Positions 54,442 through 63,411 of a DNA stretch of 64,000 nt are shown here, in pieces (position 1 is the first letter of the stretch; each line of letters starts with the position of its first letter). The translations under genes were made by a program, and so were the position numbers. Location: assembly GCF_017744015.1 (NCBI RefSeq), contig NZ_JAGHRA010000004.1, forward strand, positions 248,001 to 312,000, read 5' to 3'. The notes beneath the pieces were generated by a model. It was not told where the DNA came from, did not search any database, and saw only the letters and a program-made list of their open reading frames with translations. The stretch is from Paracoccus sp. R12_2. GTDB taxonomy: Bacteria; Pseudomonadota; Alphaproteobacteria; Rhodobacterales; Rhodobacteraceae.

Positions 54442-55226
54442 AGGTTTTCCGATTGCGGCATGCCCAGCACGTGATAGCCGCCATCGACGGTGACGATCTC
54501 ACCCGTGGTGCAGGCGCCCCAATCCGACAGCAGCCAGCAGGCCGTGCCGCCGATCGCATCCAGCGTGGCATTGGCGCGCAGCGGTGCGTTGGCTTCGGTG
54601 TGGCGGAAGGTCTTGCGCGCCCCACCGATCGCGGCACCGGCCAGAGTCTTCATCGGACCGGGGCTGATCGCGTTCACCCGGATGCCGTCGGGACCAAGAT
54701 CGTTGGCCAGATAGCGCACCGAGGATTCCAGTGCCGCCTTGGCCACGCCCATGACGTTGTAGAACGGTGTGACCCGGTTCGAACCGCCATATGTCAGCGT
54801 GATCAGCGACCCGCCTTCCGACATCAGCGGATGGGCGCGGCGGGCGACCTCGATCAGCGAATAGCACGATATTTCAAGGCTGTGCTTGAAGTTCGCGCGG
54901 CTGGTATCGACGAACCGACCGGTCAGTTCGTTCTTGTTGGAGAACGCGATGGCATGGACCAGGAAATCCAGCTTTCCCCAGCGTTCTGTGATCGCCGCAA
55001 ACGCCGCGTCCAGCGACGCGTCGTCGGTGACGTCGACATCGACCAGAAAATCCGATCCGACCGATGCGGCCAGCGGCTGCACGCGCTTGCCGAACGCCTC
55101 GCCCTGATAGCTGAAGGCAAGTTCCGCACCCTCGGCCGCGACGGCCCGTGCAATGCCCCAAGCGATGGAGTGGTCGTTGGCGACCCCCATCACAAGCCCG
55201 CGCTTGCCTTTAAGAAGATCGCCCAT
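54438..55226 (-). CDS. fabI: Enoyl-ACP reductase (NADH)
   Basis: A 262-residue FabI. GVANDHSIAWGIARAVAAEG forms the nucleotide site, AIAFSNKNEL the middle loop, and the catalytic Tyr-x6-Lys is YNVMGVAK (about 155-162). SPGPMKTLAGAAIGG is the substrate-binding loop, the site targeted by triclosan. It completes each elongation round. It is 27 bases after fabB and third in the fabA-fabB-fabI set. Confidence 0.96.
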   Translation of the reverse strand: MGDLLKGKRGLVMGVANDHSIAWGIARAVAAEGAELAFSYQGEAFGKRVQPLAASVGSDFLVDVDVTDDASLDAAFAAITERWGKLDFLVHAIAFSNKNELTGRFVDTSRANFKHSLEISCYSLIEVARRAHPLMSEGGSLITLTYGGSNRVTPFYNVMGVAKAALESSVRYLANDLGPDGIRVNAISPGPMKTLAGAAIGGARKTFRHTEANAPLRANATLDAIGGTACWLLSDWGACTTGEIVTVDGGYHVLGMPQSENL

Positions 55227-55253
55227 ATTCTGACCTCTGCGTCGTTTCTTGTT

Positions 55254-56483
55254 TTATTCCAGATATTTAGACATCAGCAGCGTGGCGTTGGTGCCACCGA
55301 AGCCGAAGCTGTTGGACAGGATCGAATCCAGTCCGGCGTCGTCCACCCGGCTTGTGGCAACTTCGCCCGGTTGGATTTCGGGGTCCAGTGTATCGACATT
55401 TGCAGATGCTGCAATGAAGTCATTTTGCAACATCAACAGGGAATAGATAGCCTCGTGCACGCCGGTCGCGCCAAGGCTGTGACCGGTCAAGGACTTGGTC
55501 GAACTGACCGGCGGGGTTGCGCCTTCGCCGAAGATGCGCCTGATCGCACGGATCTCGCCGATATCGCCGACCGGGGTCGAGGTGCCATGTGCGTTGATAT
55601 AGCTGACCTTCCGGCCCTCGGGCAGGGTGTCGATGGCCAGCCGCATCGAACGTTCGCCGCCTTCGCCCGACGGGGCGACCATGTCATAGCCGTCGCTGGT
55701 CGCGCCGTAACCGGTGACCTCGGCATATATCTTGGCGCCGCGCGCCTTGGCGTGTTCCAGTTCTTCCAGCACGACGACGCCACCGCCGCCCGCGATCACG
55801 AAACCATCGCGGGTCGCGTCATAAGGCCGCGAGGCGGTCTCGGGCGTGTCGTTGTATTTCGACGACATCGCGCCCATCGCGTCGAACAGGCAGGACAGGG
55901 TCCAGTCCAGTTCCTCGCCGCCGCCGGCGAAGACGATATCCTGCTTGCCCATCTGGATCTGCTCGACGCCATTGCCGATGCAATGCGCGCTGGTCGAACA
56001 GGCAGAGGTGATCGAATAGTTCACGCCCTTGATCTTGAACGGCGTGGCCAGGCAGGCCGAGTTCGTGGACGACATGCAGCGCGTGACCATGAACGGTCCC
56101 ATCCGCTTGGGCGCGCCCTTTTCGATGACGATCTGATGCGCCTCGAAGAAATTCGATGTGGACGGCCCGCCAGACCCCATGATCAGCCCGCTGCGCGGGT
56201 TCGACACGTCGCTTTCCTCAAGCCCGCTATCGGCGATGGCCTGTTGCATGGCGATGAAGTTATAGGCCGCGCCCGGACCCATGAAGCGCAGGTTACGCTT
56301 GTCGATATGGTCTTCCAGCACGATCTGGGGCATGCCGTGGATCTGGCTGCGGAAGCCGTGTTCGGCGTATTCGGGTGCAAAGACAATGCCCGAACGGCCG
56401 GCGCGCAGGCTTTCGGTCACCTCGGCTGCGTTGTTGCCGATGGGTGATACGATGCCAAGGCCAGTGATGACGACGCGTCGCAT
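55254..56483 (-). CDS. fabB: 3-oxoacyl-ACP synthase I
   Basis: A 409-residue condensing enzyme. The start is [18 protein letters not shown], the nucleophile lies in [13 protein letters not shown] (Cys near 162), and the two histidines are in [11 protein letters not shown] and [12 protein letters not shown]. It elongates cis-unsaturated acyl chains made by FabA. GAGGAGG precedes the ATG at 56483; five residues of an upstream open frame are not needed. FabB rather than FabF is inferred from the fabA link and the sequence style. Confidence 0.94.
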   Translation of the reverse strand: MRRVVITGLGIVSPIGNNAAEVTESLRAGRSGIVFAPEYAEHGFRSQIHGMPQIVLEDHIDKRNLRFMGPGAAYNFIAMQQAIADSGLEESDVSNPRSGLIMGSGGPSTSNFFEAHQIVIEKGAPKRMGPFMVTRCMSSTNSACLATPFKIKGVNYSITSACSTSAHCIGNGVEQIQMGKQDIVFAGGGEELDWTLSCLFDAMGAMSSKYNDTPETASRPYDATRDGFVIAGGGGVVVLEELEHAKARGAKIYAEVTGYGATSDGYDMVAPSGEGGERSMRLAIDTLPEGRKVSYINAHGTSTPVGDIGEIRAIRRIFGEGATPPVSSTKSLTGHSLGATGVHEAIYSLLMLQNDFIAASANVDTLDPEIQPGEVATSRVDDAGLDSILSNSFGFGGTNATLLMSKYLE

Positions 56484-56508
56484 TGGGGGCCTCCTCAAGA
56501 TAAAAAAA

Positions 56509-57018
56509 TCAGCTTTCCGACAGCGCGACCTTCATGTCCTTGACCTGATAGATCACTTCGCCATCGGCCTCGACGCGGCCATCGGCCACGCCCATCGTCA
56601 GCCGGCGGGTCTGAACCGCCTTGGTGAAATCGACGAAATAGCGCAGCATCTTGCGGTCGGGGCGGACCATGCCGGTCAGCTTGACCTCGCCCACGCCAAG
56701 CGCATATCCGCGCCCCTTCCAGCCGCGCCAGCCCAGATTGAAGCCGGTCAGTTGCCAAAGCCCGTCAAGCCCAAGGCAGCCGGGCATGATCGGGTTTCCG
56801 GGGAAATGGCAGTCGAAGAACCACAGATCGGGTTTGATGTCGAATTCGGCGACCACATGCCCCTTTCCATGCGGCCCGCCATCGCCCGAGATGTCGGTGA
56901 TCCGGTCCATCATCAGCATCGGCGGTTCAGGCAGTTGTGCGTTGCCTTCGCCAAACAGTTCGCCGCGCGCGCAGGCAAGCAACTCGTCACGGTCAAAGCT
57001 TGTTTGGGTCATCGCCAT
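56509..57018 (-). CDS. fabA: 3-hydroxydecanoyl-ACP dehydratase/isomerase
   Basis: A 169-residue hot-dog fold enzyme. The active site is [21 protein letters not shown] (His and Asp present), and the C-terminal half has [17 protein letters not shown]. It makes both trans-2 and cis-3-decenoyl-ACP, the branch point for unsaturated fatty acids without oxygen. AGGA sits five bases before the ATG; a second ATG lies two codons later. Upstream 141 bases separate it from the next gene and must hold the operon promoter. Confidence 0.96.
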   Translation of the reverse strand: MAMTQTSFDRDELLACARGELFGEGNAQLPEPPMLMMDRITDISGDGGPHGKGHVVAEFDIKPDLWFFDCHFPGNPIMPGCLGLDGLWQLTGFNLGWRGWKGRGYALGVGEVKLTGMVRPDRKMLRYFVDFTKAVQTRRLTMGVADGRVEADGEVIYQVKDMKVALSES

Positions 57019-57159
57019 GCAATCCTGCCTTCCATCTGGGCGTGAACTTCGCCCGAGTTAAGATTGACGCATGGTCTATCATTCACGACAAAGCGCGTGC
57101 AAGTGCAAGCGGTTCTGGCTGCGGCATCGGCGTCAGGGGCGTGATGACGGGCCTGACCG

Positions 57160-58029
57160 TCAGAACCACTGGCCCGGTTCCATCAGTCCCAGATCCATCA
57201 GTTGCTGGGCATTCCATTCGAATTTGTGGGAATTTCGCCAGGTAAACCCGCTGATCGCGTCGCGTGAACCGGGGTTGCGCAGCAAGGCCTTCGCGACGCG
57301 GAACGAGGCGATCGCCGCGGTCAGGTTGTGGTGCCATGGGCAGGCATAGGTGTTGTATTCGTTGTCGTTGAACCTGTGATCGTCGCCGATCTTCAGCCCC
57401 TCGCTGGCGCGAAACAGCGAAATACGGTCGATCCTGCGCCGGTCCGTTGGAAGATATTCCTCGAATCTCCAACGCAGGCCGCCATGAAACGCAAGTTGGC
57501 GTTCAAGGTGAACGCCATCCGGCCCTGCCACCCCCAGCGCGTAATAGCCGGTCCGATCGAACATCGCCTGGTCAAGATCCACGCCAGACGGGCACCGGCT
57601 CAGATCGGGGCCATATAGGTCGATCACATAGCTCAGCATGGCGTTGCGGCGTTCTTCGGCATGAAAGGACAGCATTTCGCCAACATGCCGATGTTCGCTG
57701 AACGGAAAGAACAGAAACTCGGCGTTGAAGCAGTAATACAGCCATGTGCCATCAGGGACCGCTCGGATCAGGGCGTTCACAGCCTCGACATGGGCAGCGG
57801 GGCGGCGCGTATCCCAGATCAGATTGGTCACGCGGGCGGCCATGTCGTCGGGCAGGGTGATCGGCTCGGGCGACAGCGCAAGCACGTGGCGGAAACCGAC
57901 CCGCAGATGATGGGCGATGGTTTCGGTGACGGCCGCGTCATCCTCGATCAGGATCATGGCAAGGGGGCCACGCTGGATCTGCCGGGCTCCGCGCTTCAGA
58001 AAGTCCAGCAATCCAGTCTCTGCGCTCAT
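57160..58029 (-). CDS. Glycosyltransferase family 2-like protein
   Basis: A 289-residue protein without signal peptide. It has a central segment WLYYCFNAEFLFFPFSEHRHVGEM (about 92-115), a motif SYVIDLYGPDL, and a late HRFNDNEYNTYACPWHH, all of a kind seen in rhodobacterial proteins labelled glycosyltransferase family 2. A classic DxD in the expected place is not obvious, so activity is unproven. It overlaps the end of the alanine-rich protein gene by four bases (ATGA). If active, its acceptor might be cell-surface glycan. Confidence 0.6.
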   Translation of the reverse strand: MSAETGLLDFLKRGARQIQRGPLAMILIEDDAAVTETIAHHLRVGFRHVLALSPEPITLPDDMAARVTNLIWDTRRPAAHVEAVNALIRAVPDGTWLYYCFNAEFLFFPFSEHRHVGEMLSFHAEERRNAMLSYVIDLYGPDLSRCPSGVDLDQAMFDRTGYYALGVAGPDGVHLERQLAFHGGLRWRFEEYLPTDRRRIDRISLFRASEGLKIGDDHRFNDNEYNTYACPWHHNLTAAIASFRVAKALLRNPGSRDAISGFTWRNSHKFEWNAQQLMDLGLMEPGQWF

Positions 58030-58754
58030 GGCATGACGGCCTTTACCTGATCCAGCGCCGCGCGCAGCAGATCGGGGTTGGTTGCCGCGCTTTCCACAAG
58101 CCGCATCAGGGTGGCCTTCTGCGTCTGCGAGATCTGCGCGCTTTCGATGATTTCCGTCACCCGGCCCGCGTCGAATCCTTCGGGGGTCAGCAGCGTCTCG
58201 ATCTCGGCAGCCGTCGCGGCCGCATCGGCCGCCCTTGCGGTGGCGCTGGCCGCGTCCTCGGCCGCCTCTGCGGCTGTCTCGGTCGCGTCCTGATCCGCGC
58301 GCGTGTCCGTCGCCGATGTGGCGGCGGCGTCGGCGGCGCGATCGGCCGCGGCAATCGCGTCCTCTGCCGCGGCCTCCGCCTCGGTCGCGGCCTCGTTGGC
58401 CGGGGCGATGCCGGCTTCCTGCGACGCCTCGACGGCTTCGGCGGCGGCATCTGCGGCAATCGCCGCGGCATCTGCTGCCGCGTCTGCGGCATCCGCCGCT
58501 TCGTTGGACGGAACGGGCTGATCGCCGGGTGTTTCCGCGACTGTTTCGGAGACGTCCTCGGCTGTGGCCTCGGTCTGCTGCGCGGTGGTATCGGCGATCT
58601 CGGCCGCTTCGCCAGCCTGCGTGTCGGGGGCGTCCATCGGCGTCTCGTTCGCGGCAAGGTCGGAGGGCGCATCGGGCGCGGAGGCGTTCTGCCACCACCA
58701 CCAGCCGCCAAGCGCCAGCACGAGAATCACGATCAGTGGCAACAGCTTCTGCAT
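58026..58754 (-). CDS. Alanine-rich membrane-anchored protein of unknown function
   Basis: A 242-residue protein. One N-terminal membrane anchor (about 4-22, LLPLIVILVLALGGWWWW) is followed by about 150 residues of alanine, glutamate, aspartate and threonine in repeating patterns (such as AADAAADAAAIAADAAAEA), likely an extended helix. A small folded end (about 188-242) has FDAGRVTEIIESAQISQTQKATLM, given as a span. The anchored-helix layout suggests a periplasmic spacer. It is co-translated with the glycosyltransferase-like gene. Confidence 0.7.
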   Translation of the reverse strand: MQKLLPLIVILVLALGGWWWWQNASAPDAPSDLAANETPMDAPDTQAGEAAEIADTTAQQTEATAEDVSETVAETPGDQPVPSNEAADAADAAADAAAIAADAAAEAVEASQEAGIAPANEAATEAEAAAEDAIAAADRAADAAATSATDTRADQDATETAAEAAEDAASATARAADAAATAAEIETLLTPEGFDAGRVTEIIESAQISQTQKATLMRLVESAATNPDLLRAALDQVKAVMP

Positions 58755-58894
58755 GGGGGTGTCTTCCTTCTTGCGTCCTGGCCGACGGGGCCGATTGGGG
58801 TTATCGCACAGGGTCGCAACGCCGAAAAGCCACCAGCGATCCGCGAAACCGCCCGGAATTCCGCCATTAGCGGCCCGGTTGCGTTCAAATCCGG

Positions 58895-58923
58895 TTGAAA
58901 GAGGGCGACGCGCGCCTTATTTT
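58895..58923 (+). promoter_or_regulatory. Promoter of infC
   Basis: TTGAAA (58895-58900), a 17-base spacer and TATTTT (58918-58923), close to the housekeeping consensus. Transcription would start near 58930, giving a leader of about 32 bases before the infC start. Confidence 0.7.
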
Positions 58924-58938
58924 CGGTCCATTCCCGCC

Positions 58939-58965
58939 ATGGCCATAAAAGGAGTAACGCCATAG
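58939..58965 (+). promoter_or_regulatory. Eight-codon upstream ORF overlapping the infC start
   Basis: ATG at 58939 opens a frame encoding MAIKGVTP whose TAG stop (58963-58965) overlaps the infC AUA start (58962-58964) by two bases. The infC ribosome site AAAAGGAG lies inside it. No ribosome site of its own is visible. It could couple or dampen infC translation. It may also be chance. Confidence 0.45.
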
Positions 58966-59501
58966 CTCGTCGCCCGCATAACGCACCGCCCACCCGTGAC
59001 ACCGGACCCCGCGTGAATGAACGCATTCGCGTCGCCGAGATTCGCCTGATCGGCCCTGAAGGAGAGAATGTCGGTGTCGTGCCGCCCTCGGTCGGGCTGG
59101 AGATGGCAAGGGACAGCGGACTGGATCTGGTCGAGATCTCGCCCAACGCGACCCCGCCCGTCTGCAAGGTCATGGACCTTGGCAAGTTCAAGTACGAACA
59201 GCAGAAGCGAGAGGCCGAGGCGCGCAAGAAGCAGAAAGTCATCGACATCAAGGAGGTCAAGTTCCGTCCGGGAACCGACACCCACGACTACGATGTGAAG
59301 ATGCGCAACGTGATGAAGTTTCTTGAAGGCGGCGACAAGGTGAAGGTCACCCTGCGCTTCCGCGGTCGCGAGATGGCGCATCAGGATCTGGGTGTCGATC
59401 TGCTGAACCGCGTCCGTGACGATGTCGGCGAGGCTGGCAAGGTCGAATCCATGCCAAAGCTGGAAGGCCGCCAGATGGTGATGATGATCGCGCCGCGCTG
59501 A
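58962..59501 (+). CDS. infC: Translation initiation factor IF-3 (apparent AUA start)
   Basis: A 179-residue IF-3. The N domain reads [24 protein letters not shown] after a lead of [15 protein letters not shown]; the linker has [20 protein letters not shown] and the C domain [22 protein letters not shown], each given as spans. The first ATG-like codon in frame is a GTG at 59013, but the usual rhodobacterial N terminus starts 17 codons earlier at AUA (58962), seven bases after GGAG. A rare start is expected, since IF-3 rejects such codons and so limits its own synthesis (AUU in E. coli). Confidence 0.93.
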   Translation: MARRPHNAPPTRDTGPRVNERIRVAEIRLIGPEGENVGVVPPSVGLEMARDSGLDLVEISPNATPPVCKVMDLGKFKYEQQKREAEARKKQKVIDIKEVKFRPGTDTHDYDVKMRNVMKFLEGGDKVKVTLRFRGREMAHQDLGVDLLNRVRDDVGEAGKVESMPKLEGRQMVMMIAPR

Positions 59502-59586
59502 ACAGTCGCGCTGATCTGACCGACGCCGCAGAAATCGGGCCGCGCAGGCATTGCCGCGCGGCCTTTGTCTTGGATACGAGGGTGAC

Positions 59587-60057
59587 ATGACGCAACCGAC
59601 GCAGATCAGGATCAAGCGCGGCGAAGGGTCCGACCATTCGGTCCCTCTTCCGTCCTATGCGACGCCCGGCGCGGCCGGGGCGGATCTGCGCGCGAATTTC
59701 ACCGCCGAGCTGCGTCAGGGCATCGATCTGCAGCCCGGCGCGCGTGCATTGGTCCCGACCGGGCTGATCCTAGAGATCCCGGCAGGTTGGGAAGTGCAGG
59801 TCCGGCCACGTTCGGGGTTGGCGCTGAAGCACGGGATCGGCCTGGTGAATGCACCGGGCACCATCGACAGCGATTATCGCGGCATGCTGGGGGTGATCCT
59901 GATCAATCTCGGGCATGAGACATTCCACGTGGCGCATGGCGACCGGATCGCCCAGATCGTCGCGGCACCCGCGCCACAGGTCACGTTTCTCGAGGTCGGA
60001 CAGGTCGATGCGACGCCGCGTGGGGCCGGTGGCTTCGGCTCGACCGGGGCCGGTTGA
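59587..60057 (+). CDS. dut: dUTP diphosphatase
   Basis: A 156-residue trimeric dUTPase. All five motifs can be found: [40 protein letters not shown] and the end GGFGSTG. It cuts dUTP to dUMP and pyrophosphate. GAGGGTGAC precedes the ATG at 59587. Its stop codon shares one base with the next gene's start (TGATG). Confidence 0.96.
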   Translation: MTQPTQIRIKRGEGSDHSVPLPSYATPGAAGADLRANFTAELRQGIDLQPGARALVPTGLILEIPAGWEVQVRPRSGLALKHGIGLVNAPGTIDSDYRGMLGVILINLGHETFHVAHGDRIAQIVAAPAPQVTFLEVGQVDATPRGAGGFGSTGAG

Positions 60058-61100
60058 TGCTGGGCGTGTGGCTGCTGGCCGGTCTGGCGGTGCTGGCGCT
60101 GTTCCTGCGTCTGCCCGGCCGGGTCGTGCTGGCGATGCTGGGCAGCCTGTGGTTGGGGCTGGTGCTGTTGCTGGCATTGTTGCCCGACAGCGCTGCGGCG
60201 CGGGCGACGGGCGGGACGGCACCACAATGGCTGGTCGGCGGCGCCGTGGTCGCGCTGATCCTGCTGTATCGCGCGGCATTGTCACGGCTGCGCGCGAAAG
60301 CGCCCGAAATGCCGTCCGAGGCGCAGCCTGCCCAAGACGGGCAGATGTCGGATGAGGAACTGGATCGCTATGCCCGGCATCTGGTCCTGCGCGAGATCGG
60401 CGGGGCGGGCCAGATGAGGCTGCGGGACGCGCGCGTGCTGATCGCCGGTGCGGGCGGGCTGGGTGCGCCGGTCTGCCTGTATCTGGCGGCTGCGGGCGTC
60501 GGGCGGATCACCTTGGCGGACGACGACACGGTCAGCCTGTCCAACCTGCAAAGGCAGGTGATCTTCCGCAGCGATCAACGCGGTCAGCCAAAGGCGCGCG
60601 CCGCTGCACTGGCGATGTCCGCGTTGAACCGGCATGTCGCGATTTCGCCGCTGCTGCGCCGCGTCACGGCCGAGGATGCGGATCTGGTCAGCCAGCACGA
60701 TCTGGTCATCGACGGCACCGACAGTTTTGCTGCGCGGCAGGCGATCAACCGCGCCTGCGTGGGCGCGGGCGTCCCGCTGATCGCCGGCGCGATCGCCCAG
60801 TGGGAGGGGCAGGTGACGCTGTATGACCCCGCGCGCGGCGGCCCGTGCCTTGGTTGCCTGTTTCCGGTGGCACCAGCGCCGGGCCTGGCACCTGCCTGCG
60901 CAGAGGCAGGCGTCGTGGGCGCGCTGCCCGGCGTGATCGGCAGCCTGATGGCGCTTGAGGCGATCAAGCATCTGACCGGCGCGGGCGAGGGCCTGCGGGG
61001 CAGAATGCTGATCTTTGACGGGCTTTACGGCGAAACCCGGATGGTCCGCACTCGGGCACGCGCCGAGTGTGACGTCTGCGGGTCCAGGATCAGCCACTGA
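60057..61100 (+). CDS. Membrane-anchored ThiF/MoeB/HesA-family adenylyltransferase
   Basis: A 347-residue protein. Residues 1-72 have two or three hydrophobic segments (WLLAGLAVLALFL, LAMLGSLWLGLVLLLALL, WLVGGAVVALILLY). The E1-like domain follows: LVLREIGGAGQMRLRDARVLIAGAGGLGAPV (about 109-139), the ADDDTVSLSNLQRQV segment with the conserved Asp, Asn and Arg, and a zinc site from CLGC (about 264) and CDVC (about 340). It should activate a ubiquitin-like sulfur carrier such as MoaD or ThiS. Fusion to a membrane part is the unusual feature. It is translationally coupled to dut. Confidence 0.85.
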   Translation: MLGVWLLAGLAVLALFLRLPGRVVLAMLGSLWLGLVLLLALLPDSAAARATGGTAPQWLVGGAVVALILLYRAALSRLRAKAPEMPSEAQPAQDGQMSDEELDRYARHLVLREIGGAGQMRLRDARVLIAGAGGLGAPVCLYLAAAGVGRITLADDDTVSLSNLQRQVIFRSDQRGQPKARAAALAMSALNRHVAISPLLRRVTAEDADLVSQHDLVIDGTDSFAARQAINRACVGAGVPLIAGAIAQWEGQVTLYDPARGGPCLGCLFPVAPAPGLAPACAEAGVVGALPGVIGSLMALEAIKHLTGAGEGLRGRMLIFDGLYGETRMVRTRARAECDVCGSRISH

Positions 61101-61239
61101 TCGTCCCGCTGTCGCCGAATGCCTGTCCGATTTCGTTCATCCTGCCGCAGCAGTCCATCTGCGTGATCACGTCGGCAGCAGATGGTTTCGATCAAGCACA
61201 ATCCTCATTAGGGTCACTGCAAAGACAGGAGCCACGCCC

Positions 61240-63264
61240 ATGAATTCCGAACTGACCCGCTGGACCGGCCCCGAAGGCCTGCCGCGATTCGACCTGATCG
61301 GCGATGCCGATTTCGCGCCCGCTTTTGATCGCGAACTGGCCGCCGCCGAAGCCGCCATGGAGGCGATTGCCGCCGATCCCGAACCTGCCAGCTTTCAGAA
61401 TACCGTCGCGGCGATGGAGACCGCGGATGAGGGGCTGAACCGGGTCTTGTCGGTGTTCTACACGTTGGCTTCCGTCGATTCGACCGCGGCGCGGCAGGCC
61501 CTTCAACGGGACTTCGCGCCACGGCTTGCCGAATATGGCAGCAAGATCAGCATGGATCCAAGGCTGTTCGCCCGCGTCCGTCTGGTCGCCGATCAGGCCG
61601 AGGCTTTGCACGCCGAGGATCGGCGCATTGTCGAATTGGCGTTGCGCGATCTGACCCGTGCAGGTGCTGGACTGAGTGGTGCGGCACGCGACCGGATGGC
61701 CGAAATCCGCAGCCGCATGGCGGTCTTGACGACACAATTCGCGCAGAATGTGCTGGCTGATGAACGCGATTATGTCCTGCCTGTCCCGCAGGACCGGCTG
61801 GCTGGTCTGCCCGATTGGCTGGTCCGCGCGATGCGCGCGGCCGCGCGCGAGCGCGGAATTGACGGCCAGGTCGTGACCCTGAATCGGTCGCTGATCGTGC
61901 CGTTTCTGGAACATGCAGAGGACCGGGCCTTGCGGGAAGTGGCGTTCCGGGCATGGACTGCGCGGGGATCGGGTCAGGGGGCAGGCGGCGAGGCGACCAG
62001 CAATCTGCCGCTGATCGCGGAAATCCTGTCGCTGCGCCACGAGCGGGCGCAGATCCTGGGCTATCCGGATTTCGCCACCTACAAGCTGGAACCGGAAATG
62101 GCGGGAACGCCGGCGCGGGTCCGGGATCTGCTGGACCAGGTTTGGGAACCGGCGACGCGACGCGCCGCCGAAGATCAGGCGAAGCTGGTCGCGCTGGCGC
62201 GCGAGGATGGCGTCAACGGCCCCTTCGAGGCATGGGACTGGCGTTTCTATTCCCAGCGGTTGCTGCGGCGCGAACATGATGTCGATCCCGACGAGGTGAA
62301 GCCTTATCTGACGCTGGACGCGATGCTGGGCGCGGTCTTCGACGTGGCGGGCCGGCTGTTCGGGCTGGAGTTTCAACCGATCGACGCGCCGCTGTGGTCG
62401 GACGATGTCCGGGCATGGCGTGTCACGCGCGACGGGCGGCTTATGGCGGCGTTCGTGGGCGACTATTTCGCCCGGCCCGGCAAACGGTCCGGCGCGTGGT
62501 GCTCGTCGCTGCAATCCCAGCACCGGATCGGCACGGGCCAGCGGGCGATCGTCGTCAATGTCTGCAACTTCACTCCGCCCGAAGAACCGGGTCAGCCCGC
62601 GTTCCTGTCCTGGGACGACGCCCATACGCTGTTCCACGAATTCGGCCATGCCACGCATCACATCCTGTCCGATGTTGCCTGGCCGTCGATTTCCGGCACA
62701 TCCGTGGCCCAGGATTTCGTCGAACTGCCCAGCCAGCTTTACGAACACTGGCTGGAACAACCTCAGGTGCTGGACGCGCATGCGCGCCACAACGTGACCG
62801 GCGCGCCGATCCCGGCCGATCTGCGGGACCGGGTTATTGCGGCGGGTAACGCCGATACCGGCTTCTCGACCACCGAATATCTGGAAAGCGCGTTGGTCGA
62901 TCTGGCCTTGCATCGCGGCGATCCGCCGGCCGATCCGATGGCCCGCCAGGCCGAGATCCTGGCGGAACTCAGCGCACCCGATGCGATCCCGATGCGTCAT
63001 GCCTCGCCGCATTTCGCGCATGTCTTTGCGGGCGACAGCTATGCCAGCGGCTATTACAGCTATCTGTGGTCCGAGGTCATGGACGCGGATGCATTCGCCG
63101 CATTCGAGGAGACAGGGGACATCTTTGATGCCGAAACCGCCCGGCGACTGGAGGACAGGATCCTGTCGCGCGGCGGTTCGGCCCCGGCGGACCAGCTATG
63201 GATCGCGTTCCGGCAGCGCATGCCGGGCATCGACCCGTTGCTGAAGGGGCGGGGGCTGGCCTGA
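61240..63264 (+). CDS. M3-family metallopeptidase (oligopeptidase A/Dcp type)
   Basis: A 674-residue peptidase. The zinc site is HEFGH at 466-470, with the third ligand downstream (FVELPSQLYEHW). NVCNFTPPEE and GSGQGAGG are typical of M3A members, and the end matches the MPGIDPLLKGRGL pattern of Dcp/PrlC enzymes. It trims short peptides in the cytosol; no signal peptide is present. GACAGGAG precedes the ATG at 61240. A longer upstream open frame (to 61015) overlaps the ThiF gene and is not used. Confidence 0.93.
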   Translation: MNSELTRWTGPEGLPRFDLIGDADFAPAFDRELAAAEAAMEAIAADPEPASFQNTVAAMETADEGLNRVLSVFYTLASVDSTAARQALQRDFAPRLAEYGSKISMDPRLFARVRLVADQAEALHAEDRRIVELALRDLTRAGAGLSGAARDRMAEIRSRMAVLTTQFAQNVLADERDYVLPVPQDRLAGLPDWLVRAMRAAARERGIDGQVVTLNRSLIVPFLEHAEDRALREVAFRAWTARGSGQGAGGEATSNLPLIAEILSLRHERAQILGYPDFATYKLEPEMAGTPARVRDLLDQVWEPATRRAAEDQAKLVALAREDGVNGPFEAWDWRFYSQRLLRREHDVDPDEVKPYLTLDAMLGAVFDVAGRLFGLEFQPIDAPLWSDDVRAWRVTRDGRLMAAFVGDYFARPGKRSGAWCSSLQSQHRIGTGQRAIVVNVCNFTPPEEPGQPAFLSWDDAHTLFHEFGHATHHILSDVAWPSISGTSVAQDFVELPSQLYEHWLEQPQVLDAHARHNVTGAPIPADLRDRVIAAGNADTGFSTTEYLESALVDLALHRGDPPADPMARQAEILAELSAPDAIPMRHASPHFAHVFAGDSYASGYYSYLWSEVMDADAFAAFEETGDIFDAETARRLEDRILSRGGSAPADQLWIAFRQRMPGIDPLLKGRGLA

Positions 63265-63411
63265 TCTGCCCGGCGAACGTGCCGAGGTGAGTGACCAAAG
63301 GAAAGGGGGGGGCGTGCCGACCTTGCGGTCGGCGTCCTGCCGGACGGGCGTTGGCGCGCCGCGGTCGCGGCGCGCGGCCGCGCAGATAGCGGCCCTGGCC
63401 GACCCTGTCTG

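Noticed and set aside
54288..56447. 719-codon open frame on the plus strand
   Set aside because: Antisense to the HAD, fabI and fabB genes; composition and lack of ribosome site mark it as a shadow.
58303..58521. Ala/Ser-rich open frame on the plus strand at the Ala-rich protein
   Set aside because: Low-complexity DNA gives open frames on both strands; only the minus frame has an anchor, a folded end and coupling to its neighbour.
61192..63021. 609-codon open frame opposite the M3 peptidase
   Set aside because: The plus-strand gene has the zinc site and full family length; the minus frame has none.
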